Below are positions 1-7,706 of a stretch of 22,207 nt of DNA, piece by piece; position 1 is the stretch's first letter, and the number at the start of each line of letters is the position of its first letter. Position numbers and translations under genes: made by a program. This stretch comes from a virus, in the IMG/VR virus record IMGVR_UViG_3300032282_000492, positions 1 to 22,207 of that record. One strand, given 5' to 3'. Below the pieces are notes generated by a model. It was given only the letters and a program-made list of their open reading frames with translations. It was not told the DNA's origin and searched no databases.

Positions 1-1263
1 GCTGGTAAGAGCATAAGCGCTGGACAAGCAATGCAACTAACAGCACCTGTAGAAGCCCTTAACGTGGCTTGGGGTCAAGTTAATCCCGCTCTTCCTGGCT
101 TTGGTCCAACAGGACAATTTCTCTTTAAATTAAGTGGAAAGTCCGGAGCCTTTGGTCCTGGATATGATGCTCTTCGCAAAGTAATCTTTCCATTCGGAGA
201 ACCAAAAAATGCTTTTGACTATGCAATCCCATCTTGGTTAAATAAATCATTTTTTGCTTTCTTAGGAAACGATGCAGCAAATGAAAAAAATGTTAAAGAC
301 TGGGCTTCATACCTAGCATCAACTGGTGACTATGGCGATGACCCTCTATCAGACCAAGCAGCAAGAAACGAGATATTTAATACTGCTCGTTCAATGTCTA
401 AATGGGCTGGAATCCTTGGTGGATTCTTCCAGTCAATTGCACCTGCAACACCTTCACAAGAAGTCTTCTCTAAAGATAAAGATGGCGTATTACGCACTCA
501 AACATTATTGTATAGCCAATGGGACCAAATGGTTCAAAAACATCCTGGTGATTACTGGGCTGCTGTTGGAGAGTTCTCAGATACCTTTGGTATCAAGAAC
601 ATTCTAAATATTATTGGTGCTTCAACTCGTGCTGTAAGAGGCACAGGAGATGCTTGGTCATTTATTAACTCACATCCTGATGTTGCTAATAAATACTCTG
701 ATGTCAATACAGATATCATTCCTTATTTCTTCCCTGGTGGAGAAGCAGCAACTGCTTACTATAACTGGCAAAAGGCTACAGGTCGTCGTCGCCAATTAAC
801 TTCTCAAGAACTAGAAGCCCAAGCAACTAACCTTGTTTATCAATCGGCTAAATCTCAAATTTCTGAAGAACAAGCAACAATGGGACGCGATGACTATTGG
901 TATCGTGACCAGATAATTGCTTTAAATGCAAAATTTGAAGGTGCTGCCCCAGCGCTAGATGTAAAGATTGGTTCTTCTCAAGCAAAGATTGCTAAGGTTG
1001 GACAGGCTATTAATGACCCTGCTTTTCAAGAATCTCCAATCTATGAAGAAACTAAGCAATTCTATAATGCATACATTAACGAATATAAGTATCTTCAAGA
1101 AGTAAGAGTTTCTGCTGAACCAAGTTTGTCAAGTTCTAACTGGGTTATAAGAGAAAGTGTTGACCGATTGAATATGTTGGCTAATCAACTAATGCTGGCA
1201 AACCCTGCATTTTCAAGAATGTATTACGGCGTATTCGCTGGAGAGTTAAAGGTGAGTGAATAA
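1..1263 (+). CDS. C-terminal part of a large virion-associated protein (partial at the window start)
   Basis: The reading frame is open from base 1 (first residues AGKSISAGQ before the first Met at 31), so the Met at 31 is probably internal and the gene begins outside the window. At least 420 residues are visible. The sequence is rich in aromatic residues and reads like the C-terminal part of a large internal or ejected virion protein; motifs such as FFPGGEAATAYYNWQ and FPFGEPKNAF are visible, but I see no catalytic motif. Its stop overlaps the next start (TAATG), and an AAAGGTGAG just upstream could serve as ribosome binding site for that gene. The position ahead of scaffold and capsid genes supports a structural role. 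Virion role is likely; precise function is unknown. Confidence 0.6.
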   Translation, partial: AGKSISAGQAMQLTAPVEALNVAWGQVNPALPGFGPTGQFLFKLSGKSGAFGPGYDALRKVIFPFGEPKNAFDYAIPSWLNKSFFAFLGNDAANEKNVKDWASYLASTGDYGDDPLSDQAARNEIFNTARSMSKWAGILGGFFQSIAPATPSQEVFSKDKDGVLRTQTLLYSQWDQMVQKHPGDYWAAVGEFSDTFGIKNILNIIGASTRAVRGTGDAWSFINSHPDVANKYSDVNTDIIPYFFPGGEAATAYYNWQKATGRRRQLTSQELEAQATNLVYQSAKSQISEEQATMGRDDYWYRDQIIALNAKFEGAAPALDVKIGSSQAKIAKVGQAINDPAFQESPIYEETKQFYNAYINEYKYLQEVRVSAEPSLSSSNWVIRESVDRLNMLANQLMLANPAFSRMYYGVFAGELKVSE

Positions 1264-2993
1264 TGGCACTTAATGATTACGTAAGTAATTATCCAGGCTG
1301 GCAAGATGCTGCAAAAGCAAGCAATAAAGCCCAACGTGACTTTCAGGCTGCTCAAACAGCGGCAGAAGCAATACCTTCATCTAATAAGGCTGCCTTTGAT
1401 GCCGCTATTATTAAACTAAATGAGGCTAAGGCTGCAAGAGATTCTGCTAAGGCAAAAGTAGATTCTATTGTTTCTAAGGCTACTGAGAAGTATAATTCTA
1501 AGGCTGGTAAGTCTACTCTTGCTAAAGCCCAATCAGATTTTGATTTTATTGATAGCCAAATTAAAAGACTAGAAGCATTAGGTAAGCCAGTCCCAGCCAA
1601 TTTTGAAACTCAAAGAACTGATGCTGAAACTAAATTAAAAGCCACACCTGGATATCAAGCCCCTCAATCTACTCCTGTAGACGGACAGACTCCTCCAAAG
1701 TCTAAGGCTAAGGGTGAGGTAATTGCTGGTCAAGGAAAACCAAAAGTAAGCATTAGCAACAAAAATACAGGTGGAAATGTAGAAGGACCTGCTTTTAGCA
1801 CTCCTCCTCCTTCTTTACAAGATGAAATAAATGCTATGAATTTAGCAGTAAACAAGTCAGATTCTTTCGAGAGTATGGGAACTGTTGCTGCAGACCAAGG
1901 CGTTGCTGCTTTTAGCAATTCTCCTGCAGTCAAAAAACAAATAGCAGCGTGGAAAGTTCCAGGAACTTCTAAAGTAGGAAATAAAAATAGATTAGAAGAT
2001 ATTCAAATATTGTTAAGAGAAAATAAACTTAGCAAAGGAACTACTCCTCTAGGCATTCTTGATAAAAGTGATATTGATGGTTTAATGAAGGCTGTTCAAA
2101 CTGCAAAGATGAATGGCGTTTATACAGAAACATTTTTAAATCGAGTATATACAGATAAAGTAATAAAAGGCACTACTGCAAGTTCAGGTGGTGGAATCAC
2201 AAAGACCCTAGTTAGTTCTTTAAAACTTCTAGATGCTGGTGATGCTTCTGATAAACTTTCTAAGGCATACTATAAAGCCTATGGTAAGTATCCTAGCCAA
2301 AAACAAATAACAAATTTTAAAGACCAATGGAATCAAGAAGCCAAAAATCAACTTTCTCAAACTGCATCTTATCGTTCAAAAGGTATGAGTAAAGATATTA
2401 CAACTGGTGAAGGTTTTACAGATGTAGAACAATCCGATTTCTTAAATCGCTATCTTGTTAAGAACCTTAAGATGGATGCCGCTAATCTTGGTGGAGATAC
2501 TAAAAAGATTTATGATGAAATTCGTTCAGTCTACAGAGATAACTTCTTACCTGAACCTGAGTTTGCTCAAGTTGCCGGTGTAGTTAAAGACCTTATTGGA
2601 ACTGCTGATGCTAATGTATATAATGCAAAAATAGCAAAGGTAAAAGAAACTGTTGGGAAGCAGGCTGCTGCGTTCTATCCAAGCATTAGTGAGGCATTAC
2701 TAAATGGAGATAGCGTAGAAACCTATGCTTCTGTTTATAGAAACTCACTTGCTAAAAAATGGGGAGTTAGTGCCGAAAGCCTTAAGTATGATAATGAAGC
2801 CCAAGACCTTATTAAGTCAGCAGTTAACTTTAAGACTTCTGATAACAAAATGCGTCTAATGGATAACAATGAATTTAATGGTCTTATTCAGTCAACTAAG
2901 CGTTGGAAAGCAAGTGAAGAGGCATTTACAAGTTATAGTAATATTGGAGATAAACTTATCAATGCTTTCAATCTACAGAGTGGTGTTAAATAA
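1263..2993 (+). CDS. Putative internal virion protein, 576 residues, helical
   Basis: Start is fixed by the TAATG overlap with the upstream gene. Residues about 15-105 are Ala/Lys/Asp-rich with long runs free of Pro, typical of a coiled coil. Residues about 120-185 are a Pro/Thr/Gly/Lys linker. The C-terminal two thirds look globular and helical, including the segment KAYYKAYGKYPSQKQI, a pattern of the type found in large phage internal proteins. There is no signal peptide, transmembrane segment or recognisable active site. It lies between two other large proteins in one operon that leads into scaffold and capsid genes, suggesting it is packaged or ejected with DNA. A portal-associated or minor structural role is an alternative. 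Confidence 0.55.
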   Translation: MALNDYVSNYPGWQDAAKASNKAQRDFQAAQTAAEAIPSSNKAAFDAAIIKLNEAKAARDSAKAKVDSIVSKATEKYNSKAGKSTLAKAQSDFDFIDSQIKRLEALGKPVPANFETQRTDAETKLKATPGYQAPQSTPVDGQTPPKSKAKGEVIAGQGKPKVSISNKNTGGNVEGPAFSTPPPSLQDEINAMNLAVNKSDSFESMGTVAADQGVAAFSNSPAVKKQIAAWKVPGTSKVGNKNRLEDIQILLRENKLSKGTTPLGILDKSDIDGLMKAVQTAKMNGVYTETFLNRVYTDKVIKGTTASSGGGITKTLVSSLKLLDAGDASDKLSKAYYKAYGKYPSQKQITNFKDQWNQEAKNQLSQTASYRSKGMSKDITTGEGFTDVEQSDFLNRYLVKNLKMDAANLGGDTKKIYDEIRSVYRDNFLPEPEFAQVAGVVKDLIGTADANVYNAKIAKVKETVGKQAAAFYPSISEALLNGDSVETYASVYRNSLAKKWGVSAESLKYDNEAQDLIKSAVNFKTSDNKMRLMDNNEFNGLIQSTKRWKASEEAFTSYSNIGDKLINAFNLQSGVK

Positions 2994-4360
2994 TGGCAAC
3001 TAAAGCACAAATTGCTGCAGCAGCAGCCGCTCAAAAAGAAGTCAATACACAATTAGCAGCAACTAAAGTAGCAGCAGCAAATGCCAATGCTCTAGCAGCA
3101 AAAGCCGATACTCTTGTCAATAGAATGGTTATAAATACTCCATACGATGCTGCCACATTAAATGCAGATAACATAGCAGCGCGTAAAGCAACAGAAGCCT
3201 GGGCTAGTCCATTTTCTACAGCCTTTGGTGGCACTGCTCCTTCTACAACTCTTGATTATGTTCGTCAATACGCTAGTCCATTCTCAGATGTATTTGGTGG
3301 CACTGCCCCAGCAACTCCATACTCTCCATCTCAGATGACACCACCAGTAGGAACTGATACTGGAGGCGATGGAGGCGGCGGTGGCGGCGGAGGCGGCGGA
3401 GGCGGCGGTGGAACTACTCCTGCCAATGACTGGTCTAACCAGATTTATATTTTAATTAACAAATTAAAGTCAGTAGGCATACCTGCAGCAACTGCTGAAA
3501 GAGCAGGAGTATTTTTTGGTGCTCTGCTAGATGATGGTATTACTGATTTAGACAATGCTGTTGATATATTTTTATATGCAAAAACTTATAAGGCTAAAAA
3601 GACTGGTCAAGAAATACCATCACCATACTACCAAGATTTTGGCAAGTTCAACGATGGTCTTACGTCTGCCAAGCCACCAGGAGTTTTAGTTCCTTGGGTG
3701 CTTGGTCTTAGAGATACTCTTACAAAATACAAGCCTGGAAGTTTATATGAAACTGATGAGGCTATGCAGGATTACCTAAAGAATGATGTTAAAGTTTCTG
3801 AACTTGATGAGCGTTTAAATGCTGCTCGCCTAAGAGGTATCACTGCTGATAAGACTTACACTAATGCACTTATTGAACTAGGTTATATTTCAAAAGCAGA
3901 AGACTTAACTGGTTTCTTTGCTAGTCCTAAAATTGGACAGAAGCAACTTGAACTTAACCGAAATACTGGAGCATTTGCAACAGAGGCTCTTCGTCGTGCT
4001 AGAGAAGGTGGTATTAAACTTGATACTGAATTCTCTAAACAACAAGCCGCTAATTTAACCGCTCAGGGATATAGCGAAGCACAAGTTGCTAATATATCCG
4101 AAAAGGGCTACCAAGCAATTGCTAGAGATATTATGCCTGAAGTCAAACTATCTGGTATTTATCAAGGAACACAGGCTGCTAATGCAGCAACTGTTCAAAG
4201 TGAACTTCAACAACAAGAGTTTATGAGTATGGACTCAGAACGCTTTAATACTCTTAGAGGGCAAGAAATTGGAGCCTTCCAAGGTTCTGCCGGTCTGAGC
4301 GGTTCATCTGCATACTTGCGTAAGACATCACTAACATCTCCGAATATCGGAGCACTATAG
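2993..4360 (+). CDS. Putative internal virion protein with polyglycine hinge, 455 residues
   Basis: Start overlaps the upstream stop (TAATG), with no obvious ribosome binding site, so translational coupling is likely. Residues 1-45 are an Ala-rich helix. Two copies of a 13-residue motif (ASPFSTAFGGTAP at 71-83, ASPFSDVFGGTAP at 94-106) follow, then an unbroken run of 14 glycines at 127-140 that should act as a flexible hinge. The remaining 310 residues are a mostly helical region, with a Gln-rich tail (VQSELQQQEF). No enzymatic motif is visible. It is the last gene before the scaffold/capsid pair, and a 116-base non-coding gap follows it. Structural role is inferred from context. Confidence 0.55.
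   Translation: MATKAQIAAAAAAQKEVNTQLAATKVAAANANALAAKADTLVNRMVINTPYDAATLNADNIAARKATEAWASPFSTAFGGTAPSTTLDYVRQYASPFSDVFGGTAPATPYSPSQMTPPVGTDTGGDGGGGGGGGGGGGGGTTPANDWSNQIYILINKLKSVGIPAATAERAGVFFGALLDDGITDLDNAVDIFLYAKTYKAKKTGQEIPSPYYQDFGKFNDGLTSAKPPGVLVPWVLGLRDTLTKYKPGSLYETDEAMQDYLKNDVKVSELDERLNAARLRGITADKTYTNALIELGYISKAEDLTGFFASPKIGQKQLELNRNTGAFATEALRRAREGGIKLDTEFSKQQAANLTAQGYSEAQVANISEKGYQAIARDIMPEVKLSGIYQGTQAANAATVQSELQQQEFMSMDSERFNTLRGQEIGAFQGSAGLSGSSAYLRKTSLTSPNIGAL
3203..3310 (+). repeat. Duplicated ASPFS-x-FGGTAP peptide motif
   Basis: Within the 455-residue protein, 13 codons at 3203-3241 and 13 at 3272-3310 encode ASPFSTAFGGTAP and ASPFSDVFGGTAP. The DNA copies differ at synonymous sites, so the duplication is not fresh. 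It probably represents a repeated binding or docking peptide upstream of the glycine hinge. Confidence 0.7.
3371..3412 (+). repeat. Polyglycine-coding GGN tract
   Basis: Fourteen consecutive glycine codons (mostly GGC, with GGA and GGT) form a GC-rich tract in an AT-leaning gene. It encodes a likely flexible linker and is a plausible site for replication slippage. Confidence 0.85.
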
Positions 4361-4374
4361 AATCCTTGTAGGGA

Positions 4375-4407
4375 CTATCGGACCTACTTGCGTATAAATA
4401 CCGATAG
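4375..4407 (+). promoter_or_regulatory. Inverted repeat around a possible -10 box upstream of scaffold gene
   Basis: In the 116-base gap before the scaffold gene, CTATCGG (4375-4381) and CCGATAG (4401-4407) form a perfect 7-bp inverted repeat. Its loop contains TATAAA (4393-4398), a possible -10 box, but no convincing -35 lies 16-18 bases upstream. This could be a late-gene promoter with an operator, or an mRNA hairpin affecting capsid expression. The repeat is certain; its role is inferred. Confidence 0.35.
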
Positions 4408-4476
4408 CACGAGCCAACAGGAATCCCCATTCTTTGTTGAGGCGTGCGACAACTACTAAAAAGGGAGAGGTTGCAA

Positions 4477-4959
4477 ATGAGCAACAACCGCGAAAACATA
4501 TGGGAAGATGAAGAAGAAGATGATATCTCTTTCGAGAACCAATTCGATACAGATACAGACCTTGTTAAGAAACTACGTAAAGCCCTAAAGGCTGAACAGC
4601 GTCGAAGCAAGGAGTTGGAAACCAACTATTCCGAACTCACCAAAACCCAAAAAGAGCGGATTTTAAAAGATGCCTTGGCATCTCGTGGCGTTAATCCAAA
4701 AGTCGCCGCATTCGTTCCATCAGATATCGAGGCATCTGAAGATGCTATTGCTGCTTGGCTAGATAACAATGCTGACGTGTTCGGCATACCATCTAAAGAA
4801 TCCAAGTCTGTTAATGAAAATGATATCAATTCTCTAAAGAAAATGGACAATGTTCTGACTGGATTAGAATCGCCAGGAACTTCTAATGACTTTGAGCGCA
4901 AACTTGCGTCTGCAACGACAGAAGAAGAAATAATGTCCTTAATAAGCGGCAACCTCTAG
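4477..4959 (+). CDS. Scaffolding-like protein preceding the major capsid gene
   Basis: The ATG at 4477 is chosen over an upstream in-frame GTG at 4444 because a GGGAGAGG ribosome binding site sits at the right distance. The 160-residue product begins with an acidic stretch (WEDEEEDD, about residues 9-16), then a charged helix rich in Lys/Glu/Arg (about 27-60) expected to form a coiled coil, and ends in short acidic helices. A small, acidic, helical protein immediately upstream of the capsid gene is the usual picture for a phage scaffold, which directs capsid assembly and then leaves. No protease motif is visible. Assignment rests on position and composition. Confidence 0.7.
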   Translation: MSNNRENIWEDEEEDDISFENQFDTDTDLVKKLRKALKAEQRRSKELETNYSELTKTQKERILKDALASRGVNPKVAAFVPSDIEASEDAIAAWLDNNADVFGIPSKESKSVNENDINSLKKMDNVLTGLESPGTSNDFERKLASATTEEEIMSLISGNL

Positions 4960-4980
4960 TTCGTCGCATAACCTAACAAG

Positions 4981-4987
4981 AAAGGAG
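4981..4987 (+). promoter_or_regulatory. Strong ribosome binding site of capsid gene
   Basis: AAAGGAG followed by ATATC lies 11 bases before the capsid ATG. It closely resembles the strong leader known from T7 gene 10, fitting a highly expressed coat protein. Confidence 0.7.
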
Positions 4988-4998
4988 ATATCACCGAA

Positions 4999-6186
4999 AT
5001 GGCTGATGTCTACTCAACTACCACCTCTGGTGTCGGTTCCAATCTTGTCACAATGGCGTATGATAAGTTAATCGAATTACAACTTCGTTCAACTCCTCAA
5101 TTCCGCGCTATTGCAGATAAGAAAATTGGTCAACCAACCCACGACGGTTCTTCAATCCGTTTCCAATTCTACAACGATATTGCTGACACCACAATTGCTG
5201 GTGCAACACTCGCTGAAACTGTTGACCCAGATGCAGTATCAATTCCTGCTACTACAACTCTTGATGTCACACAGGTAGAACTTGGTCGCGTAGTAATTCC
5301 TACACGCAAACTATCACTAATGTCACTTTCAGATGTTGACCCATGGATTGCTAACGCTGTTGCGTTCAACATGGCAACAACACTAGACAACGGCGTAGCC
5401 GCTGTTCTAGATGCTGGAACTAACGTTATCCGTGAATCTGGTGGCGCACTTTCAACAACTGCTGCTAAGTCAACAATTGACACAACAGACGTAATCAAGG
5501 GTCGCGACATTCGCTACGCAGTAACAAAAATGCGTGCTGCAAATGTTAACACTCGTGGCGGAATGTATGTTTCATACATCCACCCAGAAGTTTCACACGA
5601 CCTTCGTGTTGAAACAGGAAACAACGTTTGGCGCACACCTAACGAATACCAGAATATGGGCAACCTAATGGCTGGCGAAATTGGTGCTTGGGAAGGTGTT
5701 CGTTTCATCGAAACACCACGCATGACCAATACAATCACAGGTAAGGCACTAACAGCACTTGCTACTGCTTCTGCAGTAAGCGGTGTTTCTGGTGAATACA
5801 CAATCGTTGCAGCGAATGCTGCTTTCGGTGGTCTTGCTGAAGTTGGCGACGCTATTAGCGGAACTAACGTAGGTGCTGGTGCTTTGATTACAGCAATCTC
5901 AGTTGGCGCTACAAACACTACATACACAGTGTCTGTTGCTAACTCAGGAACTGTTGGAACAAACACACTTACTGTTACACCAAAGGCTCGTGTTTACAAT
6001 ACATACGTATTGGGACAACAAGCACTTGCTGAAGCAGTATGGAAGGAACCAGGCATTGAGTTTGGTAACATCTCAGACAAGTTGAACCGCTTCCGTCCTG
6101 TCGGATGGCACGGTATCCTTAACTGGGCTGTATATCGTCAAGATGCTCTATATCGCATTGAAACTGCTTCGTCAGTTCGTGCATAA
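4999..6186 (+). CDS. Major capsid protein, N4-gp56 type, with inserted domain
   Basis: The 395-residue protein begins MADVYSTTTSGVGSNLVTMA and continues with features I associate with the N4-gp56 family of major capsid proteins: an early segment about adopting RSTPQFRAIADKK, GSSIRFQFYND, a VDPDAVSIPATT strand with VELGRVVIPTRKL, and the C-terminal LGQQALAEAVWKEP and GWHGILNWAVYRQDALYRIE. It would form the icosahedral shell. Residues about 248-328, between the ETPRMTNTITG strand and VYNTYVLGQ, form an extra beta-rich, Ala/Gly/Thr/Val-rich segment with no charged core, likely a surface domain. The gene follows a scaffold-like gene, has a strong ribosome binding site, and is closed by a hairpin terminator. 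Confidence 0.85.
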   Translation: MADVYSTTTSGVGSNLVTMAYDKLIELQLRSTPQFRAIADKKIGQPTHDGSSIRFQFYNDIADTTIAGATLAETVDPDAVSIPATTTLDVTQVELGRVVIPTRKLSLMSLSDVDPWIANAVAFNMATTLDNGVAAVLDAGTNVIRESGGALSTTAAKSTIDTTDVIKGRDIRYAVTKMRAANVNTRGGMYVSYIHPEVSHDLRVETGNNVWRTPNEYQNMGNLMAGEIGAWEGVRFIETPRMTNTITGKALTALATASAVSGVSGEYTIVAANAAFGGLAEVGDAISGTNVGAGALITAISVGATNTTYTVSVANSGTVGTNTLTVTPKARVYNTYVLGQQALAEAVWKEPGIEFGNISDKLNRFRPVGWHGILNWAVYRQDALYRIETASSVRA

Positions 6187-6203
6187 GTAGTAACTAATTG
6201 GTT

Positions 6204-6230
6204 GGGGCGGTTATGCCGCCCCTTCCTCTT
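6204..6230 (+). terminator. Rho-independent terminator after capsid gene
   Basis: GGGGCGG (6204-6210), loop TTATG, and CCGCCCC (6216-6222) form a perfect 7-bp GC stem, followed by the pyrimidine run TTCCTCTT. It lies 17 bases past the capsid stop and probably lowers transcription of downstream genes relative to capsid. Confidence 0.8.
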
Positions 6231-6243
6231 CTAAGGGGGAGAT

Positions 6244-6495
6244 ATGGCATATTATTTTACAACACCTACAGTAAGTGAGGGACCACTTGCTGACGGGCCG
6301 TTATTCAGCCGTTACAGGCTTACTAAGGGCATATCAGTGATTAAGGAAGACGGAGAATACCGCGAACTTCGCGACCCGTCTAGCGAGGAAGTAGAGGCTG
6401 CTGAAGCCTTCTACCTCGGTGGCATAACCTATGAGGTTAGCCCAGGAGAGAAAGCCGGTTTAGAGGCTGCAGGATATACGGTGGTTACTGCATGA
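6244..6495 (+). CDS. Small phage protein of unknown function, 83 residues
   Basis: ATG with ribosome binding site AAGGGGGAGAT just downstream of the capsid terminator. The product is acidic (ELRDPSSEEVEAAEAF) and contains a segment GGITYEVSPGEKAGLEAAGY. Small proteins like this often sit next to the capsid gene in actinophages; it may be a head accessory or connector factor. No catalytic or membrane motif is visible. Its stop overlaps the next start (ATGA), so the two are probably co-translated. Confidence 0.65.
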   Translation: MAYYFTTPTVSEGPLADGPLFSRYRLTKGISVIKEDGEYRELRDPSSEEVEAAEAFYLGGITYEVSPGEKAGLEAAGYTVVTA

Positions 6496-6812
6496 AGCAT
6501 TGGGAATATCATCCAGTTCCTGAAGATGGCTGTTTTGGATGTAAGGCTTTAGGACTACAAATTAATACAGGTGATGCCAAAGCCAGTAGTGGCAGTGGTA
6601 TGAGTAACAAAGAATGGGACGCAGAAGTTGGTGCGTATGCTGATGCTCGCAAGCAAGGTATACAACCAGCAGGCACAAGCATGACAGCAATCAGAGAAGC
6701 ACACCGAGCCTCAGAGGCTCTTGGCAAGGCTTACGATGCAAATACAATGATAGATAGCAAGGTAATAAATAACAAATCCGCAAACACACTCAAAGAATTG
6801 GGGCAAGTATAA
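6492..6812 (+). CDS. Conserved-looking actinophage head-region protein with CxxC motif, 106 residues
   Basis: Start overlaps the previous stop (ATGA). The N-terminus MKHWEYHPVPEDGCFGCKA holds one CxxC pair (C14 and C17) and is followed by a polar helical region ending in EAHRASEALGKAYDA. I recognise the N-terminal pattern from unannotated proteins of actinobacteriophages, but know no function. The single CxxC could bind metal in a dimer. The gene is embedded in the head operon and its stop overlaps the next start (TAATG). Confidence 0.65.
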   Translation: MKHWEYHPVPEDGCFGCKALGLQINTGDAKASSGSGMSNKEWDAEVGAYADARKQGIQPAGTSMTAIREAHRASEALGKAYDANTMIDSKVINNKSANTLKELGQV

Positions 6813-6985
6813 TGTCAGCAAAAGGCGAAAAGTATTCAAGCAAGAAAGCAATGATGAAGCACGAAACTAAAGAAAGTCCTGCAGCACGCAAGAAGGAATA
6901 TGGTTCAGCAACTGGTGGACTATTTGGAACAAAGAAGGCTGTTGCTAAAAAGGCTGCTATGAAGAAAATGGGTAAGAAGAAGTAA
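6812..6985 (+). CDS. Lysine-rich mini-protein, 57 residues
   Basis: Start is fixed by TAATG overlap with the upstream gene; GGGG lies upstream as a weak ribosome binding site. The product runs MSAKGEKYSSKKAMMKHETK and ends in MKKMGKKK, with about one third lysine or arginine and few acidic residues. It contains a short Gly-rich break (GSATGGLFG). Composition resembles small nucleic-acid-condensing proteins. No domain is recognisable. It is directly followed, without gap, by another basic gene. Confidence 0.65.
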   Translation: MSAKGEKYSSKKAMMKHETKESPAARKKEYGSATGGLFGTKKAVAKKAAMKKMGKKK

Positions 6986-7297
6986 ATGGCAAAAATTAAT
7001 GGAAATCCTGTAGACCCAAAAAAGTATGCTGCAAGGGTTACTAATGCTAAAAAAATTATAGCAAAAACAGACCCTGAAACGAAAAAAAAGATTGCGCAGA
7101 TGTATTCAAAAGCAACACCAACTCCTAAGCCAAAGGCAACTGTAACACCTAAGCCTAAGCCAACACCTAAATTCACAATGCCAACTATTGCTGAGTATAG
7201 ACAGTCTGCTGGATATAAGACAGACTCTCAATCATATAAGGATTATGTCTATACTGCAAAAGCAGTTTATGATGCAAAGTATAAGAAGAAGAAATAA
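6986..7297 (+). CDS. Basic protein with Lys-Pro-Thr linker, 103 residues
   Basis: ATG follows immediately after the upstream stop. The N-terminal 45 residues are a basic helix (NAKKIIAKTDPETKKKIAQM). Residues about 45-63 are a TPKPK-type Lys/Pro/Thr linker, and the C-terminal 40 residues (IAEYRQSAGYKTDSQSYKDY) are aromatic and helical, ending in KYKKKK. The linker resembles the unstructured, DNA-contacting tails of histone H1-like proteins, but that is only compositional. It is part of a run of basic genes beside the capsid gene. Confidence 0.65.
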   Translation: MAKINGNPVDPKKYAARVTNAKKIIAKTDPETKKKIAQMYSKATPTPKPKATVTPKPKPTPKFTMPTIAEYRQSAGYKTDSQSYKDYVYTAKAVYDAKYKKKK

Positions 7298-7449
7298 TGA
7301 AAAAGACTAAGACTCAGAAAGTTATGCACGAGTTCAAGGCTGGGAAACTTCACTCTGGTAAGGGTGGAAAGATAGTCAAGAACCCTAAGCAAGCAATTGC
7401 TATTGCGTTATCTGAAGCAGGAAAGTCTAAGAAGAAAAAAGGTAAATAA
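7297..7449 (+). CDS. DUF6496-like basic mini-protein, 50 residues
   Basis: Overlaps its neighbours by TAATG on both sides, giving a secure start and stop. The product MKKTKTQKVMHEFKAGKLHS continues with GKGGKIVKNPKQAIAIALSE and ends in a lysine run. The KVMHEFK...LHSG...KQAIAIALSEA pattern matches my memory of the DUF6496 family, found in phages and bacteria with no established function. The strong positive charge and position in the head operon suggest a DNA- or capsid-associated role. Confidence 0.75.
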   Translation: MKKTKTQKVMHEFKAGKLHSGKGGKIVKNPKQAIAIALSEAGKSKKKKGK

Positions 7450-7706
7450 TGCAAGACCCACGACTAAAGCGAGCAGGAGTGTCAGGCTTTAATAAGCCTA
7501 AGCGCACACCTAGCCACCCAAAGAAAAGCCACGTAGTTGTTGCTAAAGAAGGCAGCCAGGTCAAGACTATTCGCTTTGGTCAACAAGGGGTTCAGGGTTC
7601 CCCTGATGGCTCTGCTAGAAATAAAGCATTTAAAGCACGTCACGCAAAAAATATCGCTAAAGGCAAAATGTCTGCGGCATACTGGGCAGATAAGGTGAAA
7701 TGGTAA
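7449..7706 (+). CDS. Conserved basic phage protein ending in KGKMSAAYWADKVKW, 85 residues
   Basis: TAATG overlap at both ends. The N-terminal half is Pro/Lys-rich (FNKPKRTPSHPKKSH). The core VKTIRFGQQGVQGSP and the C-terminal FKARHAKNIAKGKMSAAYW are motifs I recognise from small unannotated proteins of aquatic phages, usually near structural genes. Function is unknown; strong basic charge and a conserved aromatic C-terminus suggest binding to DNA or to the capsid interior. Confidence 0.7.
   Translation: MQDPRLKRAGVSGFNKPKRTPSHPKKSHVVVAKEGSQVKTIRFGQQGVQGSPDGSARNKAFKARHAKNIAKGKMSAAYWADKVKW

Noticed and set aside
4444-4476. GTG start extending the scaffold protein by 11 residues
   Set aside because: The ATG at 4477 has a well-placed GGGAGAGG, whereas the GTG has none and the extra residues are unlike a scaffold N-terminus.
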